Positions 34,598-43,554 of a stretch of DNA of 64,000 bases are shown piece by piece. Position 1 is the stretch's first letter; every line of letters begins with the position of its first letter. Source of the stretch: Mycobacterium sp. IS-3022 (GTDB lineage Bacteria > Actinomycetota > Actinomycetes > Mycobacteriales > Mycobacteriaceae); the NCBI RefSeq assembly GCF_001500065.1, contig NZ_LQIN01000002.1:1-64000 (forward strand). Direction: 5' to 3'. Below the pieces are notes generated by a model. It was not told where the DNA came from and did no database searches. It saw only the letters and a program-made list of their open reading frames with translations. Made by a program: the position numbers and the translations under genes.

Positions 34598-35830
34598 ATG
34601 GACCTCAAATGGTCGGCGGCCGATACGGCGTTTCGTGACGAGGTGCGCAGCTTCCTCGACGAGAAGTTGACCCCGGAGCTGCGCCGCGCCGGTCGCCTCA
34701 TGACCAGCGTGTACGCCGACCACGACGCGAGCATGCAGTGGCAACAGATCCTGCACGAACGCGGATGGGCCGCACCGGCCTGGCCGGTCGAGTACGGCGG
34801 CTGCGACTGGAGCCTGACCCAGCACTACATCTTCAGCCGGGAGTCCACGCTCGCGGGCGCGCCGTCGCTGTCGCCGATGGGCATCCGGATGGTGGCCCAC
34901 GCCCTGATCAAGTTCGGGACGGACGCCCAGAAGGACTTCTTTCTGCCCCGCATCCTCACCGGTGAGGTGTTCTTCTGCCAGGGCTATTCCGAACCGGAGG
35001 CGGGCTCCGATCTGGCGGCGCTGTCGATGGCGGCGGTCGACGACGGCGACGACCTGGTCTGCACCGGCAGCAAGATCTGGACGACGCACGCCCGCGAAGC
35101 GAACTGGATGTTCGCGCTGGTGCGGACGTCGAGAACGCAGAAGAAGCAGCAGGGCATCACGTTCGTGCTCATCGACATGGCCACCCCGGGCATCGAGATC
35201 CGCCCCCTGGTGATGACGTCCGGCGAGGAAGTGCAGAACCAGGTCTTCTTCGACGCGGTGCGGGTGCCCAAGGCCAACGTACTCGGCGAGATCGACGACG
35301 GGTGGACCGTCGCCAAGTACCTTTTGGAATTCGAGCGTGGCGGCGGTGCGTCCTCACCGGCACTGCAGGTGATGGCCGACGAGATCGCCACCGTGGCGGC
35401 CGGCGAGCCCGGCCCGGCCGGCGGCCGACTGATCGACGACCCGGCCTTCACCCGCAAGCTGGCCGATGCGCGGATACGCACCGAGGTGCTCGAAATCCTC
35501 GAGTACCGCGTGCTCGCGGCGGTCGCGCAGGGCAAGAATCCAGGCGCGGCCTCGTCGATGCTCAAGGTGCTGGCGACCGAGTTGAGCCAGGCGATCACCG
35601 AGCTCGCCATGGAGGCCGCGGGCCCTCGCGGCCGGGTATACCAGCCACATGCCACCTGCCCCGGCGGGCCGATCGCCGAGTTCGAGCCGCCGTCGGACGG
35701 TTATCTGAGCGGCGAGCCCTGGCAGGCCGTCGCGCCGTTGCGTTACTTCAACGATCGGGCCGGCTCGATCTACGCCGGCAGCAACGAGATTCAGCGCAAC
35801 ATTCTGGCCAAGTCCGCTCTCGGACTGTGA
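34598..35830 (+). CDS. Acyl-CoA dehydrogenase (FadE), larger subunit of a pair
   Basis: 410 aa. GYSEPEAGSDLAALSM, SKIWTTHAREANWMFAL and YAGSNEIQRNILAKS are ACAD motifs; the usual EGT Glu is Ala (YAGSNE). LLEFERGGG, near residue 250, contains a Glu where heterotetrameric FadE enzymes are reported to carry their base. The next gene is a divergent ACAD 12 bases away, so the two probably form an alpha2beta2 enzyme. ATG 34598 follows a GGGGACGACG leader. Confidence 0.9.
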   Translation: MDLKWSAADTAFRDEVRSFLDEKLTPELRRAGRLMTSVYADHDASMQWQQILHERGWAAPAWPVEYGGCDWSLTQHYIFSRESTLAGAPSLSPMGIRMVAHALIKFGTDAQKDFFLPRILTGEVFFCQGYSEPEAGSDLAALSMAAVDDGDDLVCTGSKIWTTHAREANWMFALVRTSRTQKKQQGITFVLIDMATPGIEIRPLVMTSGEEVQNQVFFDAVRVPKANVLGEIDDGWTVAKYLLEFERGGGASSPALQVMADEIATVAAGEPGPAGGRLIDDPAFTRKLADARIRTEVLEILEYRVLAAVAQGKNPGAASSMLKVLATELSQAITELAMEAAGPRGRVYQPHATCPGGPIAEFEPPSDGYLSGEPWQAVAPLRYFNDRAGSIYAGSNEIQRNILAKSALGL

Positions 35831-35842
35831 TGGGGGCATGAG

Positions 35843-36967
35843 GTGGACTTCAACCTGAGCAAGGAACAGGAACTGCTGCGCGACGGCTTGAGCAAGTTCC
35901 TCGCGAGCCGATACGACCTCGAGAGCAGCCGCGCGGCGGCCAAGTCGGGTGCCGGTTGGCAGCCCGAGATCTGGGCCGGCTTCGCCAACGAGCTCGGCAT
36001 CCTCGGCGCGGCGTTGCCCGAGGACGTCGGCGGAATCGGGGGCGGCCCGGTCGAGGTGATGGTCATCGCCGAAGCCCTCGGGCATGCGTTGGTGGTCGAG
36101 CCGTACGTCGACACGGCGGTGGTGGCCGGCGGTCTGCTGCATCGCACCGGCGGTGAGCCGGCCTCGACGCTGCTGAAGCGGATCGTCGACGGAACGGCCA
36201 TCGTTGCGCTCGCGGCGACCGAGGAGGCCTCCGGGCACAACTGGTCAGAGGTGGCAACCAGCGCGGAACGGGACGGCGACGAGTGGGTGCTGCGGGGCTC
36301 GAAGATCGTCGCCGCCAGTGCGCCCCTGGCCACCCACCTGTTGATCACCGCGCGCACCGCCAACGGAATCTCGCTGTTCGCAGTGGATCTCGAATCGGCA
36401 GGGAATGCGCTCGAGGCTCACCATTACCGGACGATCGACGATCGCCGGGCGTCCGACCTCACCTTCGACGGCCTGCGGCTTCCGGGCAACGCGCTGCTCG
36501 GCGCGGAAGGACAGGCGTGGCCGTCGCTGGAGCAGGCACGTGACGAGGGCGCTGCCGCGGTGTGCTCAGAAGCGGTCGGATGTATGCGGAAAGTGTTGGC
36601 CGACACCGTCGAATACGCCAAGCAACGTCAGCAGTTCGGCCAGCCGATCGGCCGCTTCCAGGCACTGCAGCATCGCATGGTCGACATGTTCATGGAGCTC
36701 GAGCAGGCTGTGTCGGCCACTTACCTGGCCGTGCTCAACCTCGAGGCCGAGCCCGATATGCGGGCACGTGCGGTGTCGGCGGCCAAGGCCACCGTCGGCC
36801 GGGCGGCACGGTTCATCGGGCAGCAGTCCGTTCAGCTGCACGGCGGGATGGGCATGACCGAGGAACTCGCGATCGGCCACTACTTCAAACGGCTCACCGC
36901 GCTTCAGTACGAGTTCGGCACCACCGACTATCACGTCACGCGTTACGCGCAACTGACCCGCTCATAG
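35843..36967 (+). CDS. Acyl-CoA dehydrogenase (FadE), smaller divergent subunit
   Basis: 374 aa, GTG start. Helical N-terminal domain (LSKEQELLRDGLSKFLASRY), a poorly conserved FAD-binding middle region, then EYAKQRQQFGQPIGRFQALQ and QLHGGMGMTEELAIGHYFKR. The LQYEFGTTDYH near the C-terminus stands where EGT lies in canonical enzymes. The pairing with the upstream FadE and the degenerate middle domain fit the second subunit of a heteromeric FadE. Confidence 0.89.
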   Translation: MDFNLSKEQELLRDGLSKFLASRYDLESSRAAAKSGAGWQPEIWAGFANELGILGAALPEDVGGIGGGPVEVMVIAEALGHALVVEPYVDTAVVAGGLLHRTGGEPASTLLKRIVDGTAIVALAATEEASGHNWSEVATSAERDGDEWVLRGSKIVAASAPLATHLLITARTANGISLFAVDLESAGNALEAHHYRTIDDRRASDLTFDGLRLPGNALLGAEGQAWPSLEQARDEGAAAVCSEAVGCMRKVLADTVEYAKQRQQFGQPIGRFQALQHRMVDMFMELEQAVSATYLAVLNLEAEPDMRARAVSAAKATVGRAARFIGQQSVQLHGGMGMTEELAIGHYFKRLTALQYEFGTTDYHVTRYAQLTRS

Positions 36968-37025
36968 GCCTCGCGGGGATTGATCCGGCTAGGCGCGCGC
37001 TACGCGTTCAGCCATGCGCCGCGAG

Positions 37026-37045
37026 ACGGGGACCAAAGTCCCTGT
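37026..37045. promoter_or_regulatory. DosR (DevR) box upstream of the USP gene
   Basis: The core GGGACCAAAGTCCC (37029-37042) is an almost perfect palindrome and matches the mycobacterial DosR consensus TTSGGGACTWWAGTCCCSAA in its inner positions. It lies about 65 bases before the USP start. By knowledge of this regulon it should mediate induction by hypoxia or nitric oxide. Confidence 0.75.
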
Positions 37046-37106
37046 TGGCTGGGTGGTTCGCGACGTAACGTCGAATCAGTACCGCCGGGTCGCGAAGGAG
37101 GCCACC

Positions 37107-37979
37107 ATGACTGACGGTCCGACCGGAATTCTCGTTGGTGTCGACGGCTCGCCCGACTCGGAAGCCGCGATCCGATGGGCCACCCACGAAGCCCTGATGC
37201 GCGACCAGCCGATCAGGCTGTTACATGCGATCGCCCCGGTCGTGGTGACGTGGCCCGTGGCGTATCTGGAAGCGAGTTACGTCGATTCGATGGAAGCGAA
37301 CGGCCGCGACGTTCTCGACCAGGCGCAGAAGGTCGTGCAAGCGGCTGCCGGTGACAATGCGCCGTTTATCGAAACGCAGGTGGTGCATGCCGCGGCGCCA
37401 CCGGCACTTGTCGACGCCTCGCGCGACGCATACATGACCGTGTCGGGCAGCCGGGGCCTCGGCGCCATCGGTCGGGCCTTGCTCGGATCGGTCAGCAGTG
37501 GTCTCTTGCATCACGGACATGGCCCGGTGGCGATCCTCGGTGACTCAACCGCCCGGACCGGCGACGCCACGTCTCCCGTGTTGCTCGGGGTCGACGGATC
37601 GCCGGCCTCGGAGGAAGCCACTGCGCTGGCCTTCGACGAGGCATCAAGGCGCGGTGTCGGGCTCGTCGCCCTGCACGCTTGGAGCGATGCCGGCTTCCCC
37701 ACCATCGGAAGCGACTGGGATCGCTACGAGGGCGAAGGCCACCGCATCCTCGCCGAACGCCTTGCGGGTTGGCAGGAACGGTATCCGGATGTGCAGGTAC
37801 AGCGACGGATTGTCAGCGATGACCCCGCGCGCCGGCTCGTCGAGTCGTCGGAGCAGGCGCAACTCGTCGTCATCGGCAGCCGCGGCCGCGGCGGATTCGC
37901 GAGCCTCGTGCTCGGCTCCGTCGCAGCCAAGGTGGCGCAGTCCGCCAACGCGCCGGTGATCGTGGTCCGGCCGCGGTGA
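37107..37979 (+). CDS. Universal stress protein, tandem-domain (DosR-regulon type)
   Basis: 290 aa with two USP domains (about 8-150 and 158-290). Each starts with a VGVDGSP-type strand (ILVGVDGSPDSEAAIRWA; LLGVDGSPASEEATALAF). The second domain has the ATP-binding GSRGRGGFASLVLGS; the first reads SGSRGLGAIGRALLGS. Strong AAGGAGG ribosome site before ATG 37107. The DosR box upstream predicts expression in low oxygen. It is flanked by lipid genes but is probably an independent unit; the TetR at 38002 is convergent. Confidence 0.92.
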   Translation: MTDGPTGILVGVDGSPDSEAAIRWATHEALMRDQPIRLLHAIAPVVVTWPVAYLEASYVDSMEANGRDVLDQAQKVVQAAAGDNAPFIETQVVHAAAPPALVDASRDAYMTVSGSRGLGAIGRALLGSVSSGLLHHGHGPVAILGDSTARTGDATSPVLLGVDGSPASEEATALAFDEASRRGVGLVALHAWSDAGFPTIGSDWDRYEGEGHRILAERLAGWQERYPDVQVQRRIVSDDPARRLVESSEQAQLVVIGSRGRGGFASLVLGSVAAKVAQSANAPVIVVRPR

Positions 37980-38001
37980 CGCTCTGGTTCACGGCCTCGC
38001 G

Positions 38002-38634
38002 TCAAACCTTGACCTGGAGTTCGACGTAGGCGGTGACGACGTCGGTCAATGCCCGTAACTCCCGGCCGACGTCGACTGGTTCCTCGACCGCCATCTTGGC
38101 CACCATCGCACCCATCAACGTGGTCCAGATGAGATTGCCCACCGCGTCGGCGTGCCTCTTGTCGAGCCCCTCGCCGACGAAGCGGCCGAGCCGGGTCAGC
38201 GTGGAGAACAGCTCGGCCAGATGACGCTGGTCCACATCGGCGCGACCGGTCCGGGTCGCGATCAGGATCTCCAGCGCCGCAATCGATGTCGGGCTCAGGA
38301 ATGCCTCGGCGACGGCGTTGATCACCAGTTCGGTGCGCGCACGCCCGGAGTGCTCGCCGAGTTTTGTTTGGACGTCGTGCAGACAAGTCGTCAGTTGGCC
38401 GAAACCCTCGTCGACGACGGCCATCAACAAGCCGTCGCGATCACCGAAGTGGTACTGGATCACGCCCCACGTCACGCCTGCGCGTTCGGTGATGTGCTTG
38501 GCGCTCGCCGCGCCGAAGCCCTCTTCGAGGATGCAGCGGACTGTCTCGTCGATGACCATCGCGCGGGTTCGATCCGCGCGTACCTGCTTTCCGTTCGCCG
38601 GGCGGCGAGGCGCGACGTTGGCGCCCTGGGGCAT
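38002..38634 (-). CDS. TetR family transcriptional regulator
   Basis: 210 aa. HTH at about 35-70 (SAKHITERAGVTWGVIQYHF, then GDRDGLL), a helical ligand domain, and a basic N-terminus. It is the last gene of the Rieske/DapB-like operon, 3 bases after the oxidoreductase stop, so it is probably a local regulator of that operon. An imperfect palindrome at 40851 upstream of the Rieske gene is a candidate operator. Confidence 0.87.
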   Translation of the reverse strand: MPQGANVAPRRPANGKQVRADRTRAMVIDETVRCILEEGFGAASAKHITERAGVTWGVIQYHFGDRDGLLMAVVDEGFGQLTTCLHDVQTKLGEHSGRARTELVINAVAEAFLSPTSIAALEILIATRTGRADVDQRHLAELFSTLTRLGRFVGEGLDKRHADAVGNLIWTTLMGAMVAKMAVEEPVDVGRELRALTDVVTAYVELQVKV

Positions 38635-38637
38635 GCG

Positions 38638-39729
38638 CTATCTCTTGAATCGTCCGGCGAACCCGCGCAGCGGCAGGTCGGCGCTGGTGATCAGCCCCGG
38701 CGGTGCTGCGACCACCGACCGGATCGCGTGCAGCGCAGGCATCCCCGTGACCGTCATGCCGATGGAGGCGAAGGCCTCGGGGTTGGACAGGTCCACACCG
38801 GGCTTCGGGAAGATCATGTGCTTGTTGTACACGCACGGATCGCCCTTGATCTGGGTGATGTAGCAACCCTTGATGTCCCAGTGCGGATCGGTGTGCGGTG
38901 TCATCTGCCATTCGAGATGGGTCTCCACCCTCGGCACCCCGTCGACCATGCCCTGATACTTGATGTAGTTGCCGCCCAGCGACCCCTTCGGCAGCTGGTA
39001 CCAGCCGAGGTCGACATCCTTTGTGCAGGCTCCCAATTCGTAGCTGAACTTGACCTCGTCGAGGCGTAGGTCGAAGCAGTCGGCCATCATCAGCACGCTG
39101 TCGGCGAAGACGCGGGTGTACTTCTCCAGCTTCGCCGGGATCTCGGGGTCGTCCACGGGTTGGCCGTAGCCGACCTCGATCCAGGTGTCCTTCGAATGGT
39201 GACACGACACGTCGACCGACTCGATGGTCGTGACGTTCTCGATCTCGGCCACGTCGGCCGAACACACCACGCCGAGAATCTGGTTCAGCCCGGGGTTCAT
39301 GCCGGTGCCGTAGAACGTCGAACCGCCTCTGCGGCAGGCCTCGTCGAGTAGCTGGGACACGGGCTTGCCCGACGGATGCGGATGATTGGTGTCGCGGTGC
39401 CAACCGGTGATCCAGTCCGCCGTCGTGACGATGTTGATTCCCGCCTCGAGAACCTTGACGTAGAGGTCTTCGTCGGGAAAGACGCCGTGAAAGGTCAGCA
39501 CATCGGGTTTGGCGGCGACGATTTCCTCGACCGTGCCGGTGGCGGTCACGCCGACCGGGCCGATGCCCACGATCTCGCCGGCGTCACGACCGATTTTCTC
39601 GGGCGTGTAGCAGTGCAGCCCGACGAGCTCGAGATCCGGATGCTCGCCGATCCGCTTGATCATCTCGGTCCCGAGATTTCCTGTCGCGACCTGAAAGACA
39701 CGTGTCGGGCGTGCGGTCGGTACGGTCAT
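38638..39729 (-). CDS. DapB-like NAD(P)-dependent oxidoreductase
   Basis: 363 aa. N-terminal Rossmann start (VFQVATGNLGTEMIKRIGEH) with a dihydrodipicolinate-reductase-like layout, then MNPGLNQILGVV and a long C-terminal domain. Related actinobacterial proteins are annotated as dihydrodipicolinate reductase-like or amine dehydrogenase-like. The gene at 52466 is a paralogue with the same outline (GVDPGWANDVIAL; CTSLVPMCYPP). The substrate is unknown. It overlaps the Rieske gene by ATGA, suggesting a joint step on one substrate. Confidence 0.78.
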   Translation of the reverse strand: MTVPTARPTRVFQVATGNLGTEMIKRIGEHPDLELVGLHCYTPEKIGRDAGEIVGIGPVGVTATGTVEEIVAAKPDVLTFHGVFPDEDLYVKVLEAGINIVTTADWITGWHRDTNHPHPSGKPVSQLLDEACRRGGSTFYGTGMNPGLNQILGVVCSADVAEIENVTTIESVDVSCHHSKDTWIEVGYGQPVDDPEIPAKLEKYTRVFADSVLMMADCFDLRLDEVKFSYELGACTKDVDLGWYQLPKGSLGGNYIKYQGMVDGVPRVETHLEWQMTPHTDPHWDIKGCYITQIKGDPCVYNKHMIFPKPGVDLSNPEAFASIGMTVTGMPALHAIRSVVAAPPGLITSADLPLRGFAGRFKR

Positions 39730-40802
39730 TCGGCTCGGCCTTTCTCGGACTTCATTGTCGGACGGGAGAATTCGAGGGTCGCATCTTTGACGCTCCTCGC
39801 GAGCGCAGCGGCGTTACCACCGCGGCCGTCAGGATAGAACTGGGCCGCCCACTTGCGCAGCGCGGTGAAACCCTCGTACTCGGCGGTCGCGAGCGCGGGC
39901 GGGTCGGAGTAACGCTGGTGCGACCAGATGTGCACGTCCTGGTTGAACTGGCGGATGACTTCGGCACCGAAGTCGGCGGCCTTCGCCTCGGCCCGTTGAT
40001 CGTCGCGGCCGGGGGTACGGCCGATGTACACCATGAAGCGGACGTCGGACGTGCGGTCGTCGACGGGCGTGATCGCCGAGATCGTGCGGTTGTCCACCAT
40101 GCCCCAACTTTTCGTCACCGCGATGCCGAGCCCACCGTTGATCGCTTCCACGCCGCTTCTCACGTCCTCGATCGACTGGGTTTCGTCACCTTCGAACGTG
40201 ATCGTGAAGTCGACATACGACCAGGAGCCGGTGAAATCGTGGCGGGTGAACACCGGGATGATCGGCGTCTTGTGCACGAACTTGAAGTGCGCGAAATCGA
40301 CGCCGTTTTCGAGCACGTACTGCGGATGCAGTTCGAGTCGCTCACGGTGCAGCGTCATCGGAGGGTAGTAGTCCGCGGCACTGCTGCCGTCGTCGAAACC
40401 GGCGAAGACGTCCGGTGCGTCGAAGTAGGGCTCGCGACCGTCGACGTCGTGCCAGATGTAGATGGAGTCGTTGCGTTCGGCGACCGGATAGCTGCGGATG
40501 CGACGGCCGCGGTTCGGCCGGTCCTGATACGGGATGCAGACGTTGCGGCCGTCCTTGTTCCACTGCCAGCCGTGGAACGGGCATTCGATGACCTCGCCCT
40601 CCACGTGTCCGCCGTAACCCAGGTGGGCGCCGAGGTGTTCGCAGTACGCGTCCATGACGACCGCTTCACCGGATGCCGTTCGCCAGCCGACCATCTCGCG
40701 GTCGAAATAGGTCATCCGCCGGACGTCGCCGGGCTTGATATCGGCCGACCACGCCACTTGGAACCATCCGGTCGGCTTCATCGACAGGGGAGGCTTGGCC
40801 AT
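39726..40802 (-). CDS. Rieske non-heme iron oxygenase (KshA-like)
   Basis: 358 aa oxygenase component. The Rieske [2Fe-2S] ligands are Cys54, His56, Cys74 and His77 (CEHLGAHLGYGGH, then CPFHGW). The mononuclear iron site is NGVDFAHFKFVHK, with Asp169, His172 and His177. This arrangement matches 3-ketosteroid 9alpha-hydroxylase KshA and related oxygenases. ATG 40802 follows GAGAGG. No dedicated reductase lies next to it; KshB-type reductases are often encoded elsewhere. It probably hydroxylates a cyclic or steroid-like substrate. Confidence 0.9.
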   Translation of the reverse strand: MAKPPLSMKPTGWFQVAWSADIKPGDVRRMTYFDREMVGWRTASGEAVVMDAYCEHLGAHLGYGGHVEGEVIECPFHGWQWNKDGRNVCIPYQDRPNRGRRIRSYPVAERNDSIYIWHDVDGREPYFDAPDVFAGFDDGSSAADYYPPMTLHRERLELHPQYVLENGVDFAHFKFVHKTPIIPVFTRHDFTGSWSYVDFTITFEGDETQSIEDVRSGVEAINGGLGIAVTKSWGMVDNRTISAITPVDDRTSDVRFMVYIGRTPGRDDQRAEAKAADFGAEVIRQFNQDVHIWSHQRYSDPPALATAEYEGFTALRKWAAQFYPDGRGGNAAALARSVKDATLEFSRPTMKSEKGRAE

Positions 40803-40850
40803 CGAGGTCCTCTCCGGCTGCGTTGGCGGTCGGGTGCGATCGGGACAAAT

Positions 40851-40866
40851 CATAGAGCACTCAATG
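40851..40866. promoter_or_regulatory. Imperfect palindrome upstream of the Rieske gene
   Basis: CATAGAG and CTCAATG flank CA; the arms pair at 6 of 7 positions. It lies 49 bases before the Rieske start in the divergent region shared with the nitronate monooxygenase gene. It is a candidate site for the TetR at 38002. Confidence 0.35.
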
Positions 40867-40920
40867 TAAAAATTGCCAGGGCGATTTCTCCGCGCGTCTG
40901 CGCGACCCCAGAATGGCTTC

Positions 40921-41835
40921 GTGGCCAACCGAATCCAGGCGCTTCTCGGCGTCGAGTTTCCCGTCGTGCAGGCGCCGATGACCTACATCGCACGCGCTGA
41001 GCTCGCTGCGGCGGTCTCGGAGGCCGGCGGCCTCGGCATGATCGAGACGCTGACCGACGGAGGGCGCGCGGATCTGCTCAAGGTGCGCGACCTCACCGAC
41101 AAGCCCGTGGCCGCCAACCTGATGATCCAGGGCTGGAAGGCCGACCCGTCGATCGTCGACACGCTCGCCGCGGCCGAGGTGAGCCACGTCTTCACGTCGG
41201 CGGGCGATCCGGCCTTGTTCACCGAACGCCTGCATGACGCCGGGATGACGGTCGTGCATGTCGTCGGATCGCTCAAGGGCGCTCGGAAAGCCGCCGATGC
41301 CGGCGTCGACGCATTGGTGGTCGAGGGTGTCGAAGGCGGCGGATTCAAATCGCTGCTCGGCGCATCGAGCATGGTGCTGCTTCCATTGGTCGCCGAGAAC
41401 GTCGACCTGCCGATCATCGCGGCCGGCGGGATGTGCGACGCTCGGTCGGCGGCGGCCGCGCTGGTGCTCGGCGCCGAGGGCGTCCAGATGGGGACGCGGA
41501 TGCTGGCCAGTGTCGAATCCGCCGTGCACGCGAACTTCAAGGATGCGATCGTCACGGCCGACGACGCGGGCACCGTGCTGCTCGACCTCCCGGGCAATCC
41601 GACGATGCGGGTGTTACGCACCGGGCTGGCCGCGCGAGTCGCGGCCAACGACGCGAACGCCCGACTGTTGGGCAAGATCACCGAGTTGTACTTCGCCGGC
41701 GACATGGACGCAAGCGTGGCCAACACCGGTCAGGTCTCATCGCGAATACGCGACCTGTTGCCGGTCGCGGAGATAGTGCGGCGCACGTGGACCGAGATCG
41801 AGGCCGCGTTGGCGGCTGCGGGCTCGCGGGCCTAG
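40921..41835 (+). CDS. Nitronate monooxygenase (2-nitropropane dioxygenase-like)
   Basis: 304 aa FMN-dependent TIM barrel. FPVVQAPMTYIARAELAAAV at the N-terminus, VVEGVEGGGF, PIIAAGGMCDARSAAAALVL and GAEGVQMGTRMLA (phosphate-binding) are the family hallmarks. GTG 40921 is the only sensible start. In mycobacteria, such NMO-like proteins oxidise nitronates or act as enoyl reductase-like flavoproteins. It is divergent from the Rieske operon. Its TAG stop shares CTAG with the convergent gene. Confidence 0.86.
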   Translation: MANRIQALLGVEFPVVQAPMTYIARAELAAAVSEAGGLGMIETLTDGGRADLLKVRDLTDKPVAANLMIQGWKADPSIVDTLAAAEVSHVFTSAGDPALFTERLHDAGMTVVHVVGSLKGARKAADAGVDALVVEGVEGGGFKSLLGASSMVLLPLVAENVDLPIIAAGGMCDARSAAAALVLGAEGVQMGTRMLASVESAVHANFKDAIVTADDAGTVLLDLPGNPTMRVLRTGLAARVAANDANARLLGKITELYFAGDMDASVANTGQVSSRIRDLLPVAEIVRRTWTEIEAALAAAGSRA

Positions 41836-43304
41836 GCGACGGGTTCGAGCGCGCGCGCCGACCGCGACGCGTCCGGACACACGGCACGCCTGGTTCGCGG
41901 CCCCCGGGCGCGCTGGCGCAGAGCGACAAGTGACCCCGAGCGGACGACACCGAGCGGACCGGGCCCGGCGAAGCGCGCGATACCCGAGGCGCGCAGCGCC
42001 AGACCTGCTTTGGCTTGCCGGTAGCCCACGCGTACGCCCGCCGCGGCGATGACGAGCAAGGCGCCGACGCCCGGCAGCGCCACTGCCGCCAGCGCCGTCA
42101 GCGACGCCGGAACGAGGACCGCTTCGATGACGTGCTCGAAGATCGACTGCGCACCCGACGGGGCGCCGGTCGTCAGCGGCACAGTTCCCGAAACCGACAG
42201 CGGTTCGCTGAGACCGGTGGCGGCCACCGTCCCCAGCGCCGGGTGCGGGGCCATGGTGCCGAACAGTGAGGTGCTCTGTGCGGGAGCCACCGCTTGCGGT
42301 ACCTGCCCCGGACGCGGGCCGAACAGCGGCGCGTCGGCCGGGGTCTGCGTGCGGATCGGGTTGAGCGCGCCGCTGTTTCCGATCAGCGGTCGATCCGGAA
42401 GATTGGACGAGGGAATCCCCAGCATGGCCACAAAATCACTGGGCACCCGGGTGATCGCACCGGCCACCGTCGTCAGCATCTCCTGCATGGATGCGATGGC
42501 ATCCGTGATCGGCGTCTTCGACGTCTGTAGCGCGCTGAGCGTTCCGGGCACCGAGTTCAGCACGTCGGCAAACGTGTTGACCATATTCGTGACCGGCCCC
42601 AACTGCCGGGAAAGGGGCGCCGACTGTTTAACCGTCGGGGCCGGAGGTTGCGTCGCCATCGGGGCCACCGGGGGATCCGCGGCCGGTGTCGTCGCCGCGG
42701 CGGGAACCGATGACGAGTCATCGGCCGAGGCGTCCGCGGCCACTGTCGGCACCGGAGCCTCGGTACTGGGCGCCGTCTCAGTGATCTCCTCCACGTCGAC
42801 GGACGTGGTGGGCTCCGGATCGGTCGAGAGTGGCTCGAGGTCTTCGTCGGACTCGGTGCCTTCTTGCGCATCGTCGACGCCGGCGGACGTAGTGGTCTGA
42901 TCCTCAGAAGATTGGCTCTGACGTGTCGTGGAAAGCCGCGTGGTGGAGTTTGTGCTCGAGTTTTTGTTGCTCAGCGTTCCGCCCGGATCGGACTTCGACT
43001 CGGCGCTTGCCGCGCTTGCCGTGCTCGCCGTGCTCGCGGCGCTCGCAGCGCTTGCCGCGCTTCCGGTGGACGCGCCGGTGCTCTGGTTGCTGCCGGCCGA
43101 GCCCTGGCTGGACCCCGCGCCACCGCCGCCCGCGCCGTCACCGGAATCGGAGTCCGCAGCGGCGATCGCGCCGCCGACGCTGAAAAACAGTCCGGCAGCG
43201 AGCACGCAGACACCCGCCGTAATGCGCAAAGGTGACGTAGGAATGGTCGCCTCCGTCCAAAAAGAACCCTCGTCTACGGAGGGTCTTGAAGGAGATTGTC
43301 GCAT
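41832..43304 (-). CDS. Low-complexity exported/envelope protein, unknown function
   Basis: 490 aa. An N-terminal hydrophobic segment (about 27-50: LRITAGVCVLAAGLFFSVGG) ends in AIAAADS, as in an uncleaved or cleaved export signal. A Gly/Ser/Ala linker with repeats of SAA and STA (about 55-105) and a long acidic Thr/Pro/Ser region (about 110-230) follow. A more ordered part has several short amphipathic segments, then a C-terminal hydrophobic stretch (about 405-440) and a basic Arg-rich tail. Its composition fits a secreted or membrane-anchored mycobacterial protein. Function cannot be assigned. Confidence 0.7.
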   Translation of the reverse strand: MRQSPSRPSVDEGSFWTEATIPTSPLRITAGVCVLAAGLFFSVGGAIAAADSDSGDGAGGGGAGSSQGSAGSNQSTGASTGSAASAASAASTASTASAASAESKSDPGGTLSNKNSSTNSTTRLSTTRQSQSSEDQTTTSAGVDDAQEGTESDEDLEPLSTDPEPTTSVDVEEITETAPSTEAPVPTVAADASADDSSSVPAAATTPAADPPVAPMATQPPAPTVKQSAPLSRQLGPVTNMVNTFADVLNSVPGTLSALQTSKTPITDAIASMQEMLTTVAGAITRVPSDFVAMLGIPSSNLPDRPLIGNSGALNPIRTQTPADAPLFGPRPGQVPQAVAPAQSTSLFGTMAPHPALGTVAATGLSEPLSVSGTVPLTTGAPSGAQSIFEHVIEAVLVPASLTALAAVALPGVGALLVIAAAGVRVGYRQAKAGLALRASGIARFAGPGPLGVVRSGSLVALRQRARGPRTRRAVCPDASRSARALEPVA

Positions 43305-43554
43305 AAAAGCGGCTCAGCAATACAGAGATGACGCTGAGCTCTGGAACGGCTCGGTGATCGAGTTTGCCCGTTGCGCGAACCGCACGGAACTGTCTTCGTT
43401 CTAAGCGGACAGTACAAACAGCCCGACCGCTGTCGCGCGCTGTCAGACTGTCGACGAATCGATGACGCCCTGTCGTCGTCGCTGTGTCAGGTCCAGGCAT
43501 TCAGCAGCCCGGTTATGCGGGCCGCATATTCACGTGAAGATGAAGGAGCCGAGC
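43305..43554. other. 250-base divergent intergenic region
   Basis: It separates the envelope protein (minus) from the crotonase at 43555 (plus) and must hold both promoters. No strong palindrome, hairpin or recognisable -35/-10 pair was found; AAGGAG at 43543-43548 is the ribosome site of the crotonase. Confidence 0.5.
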
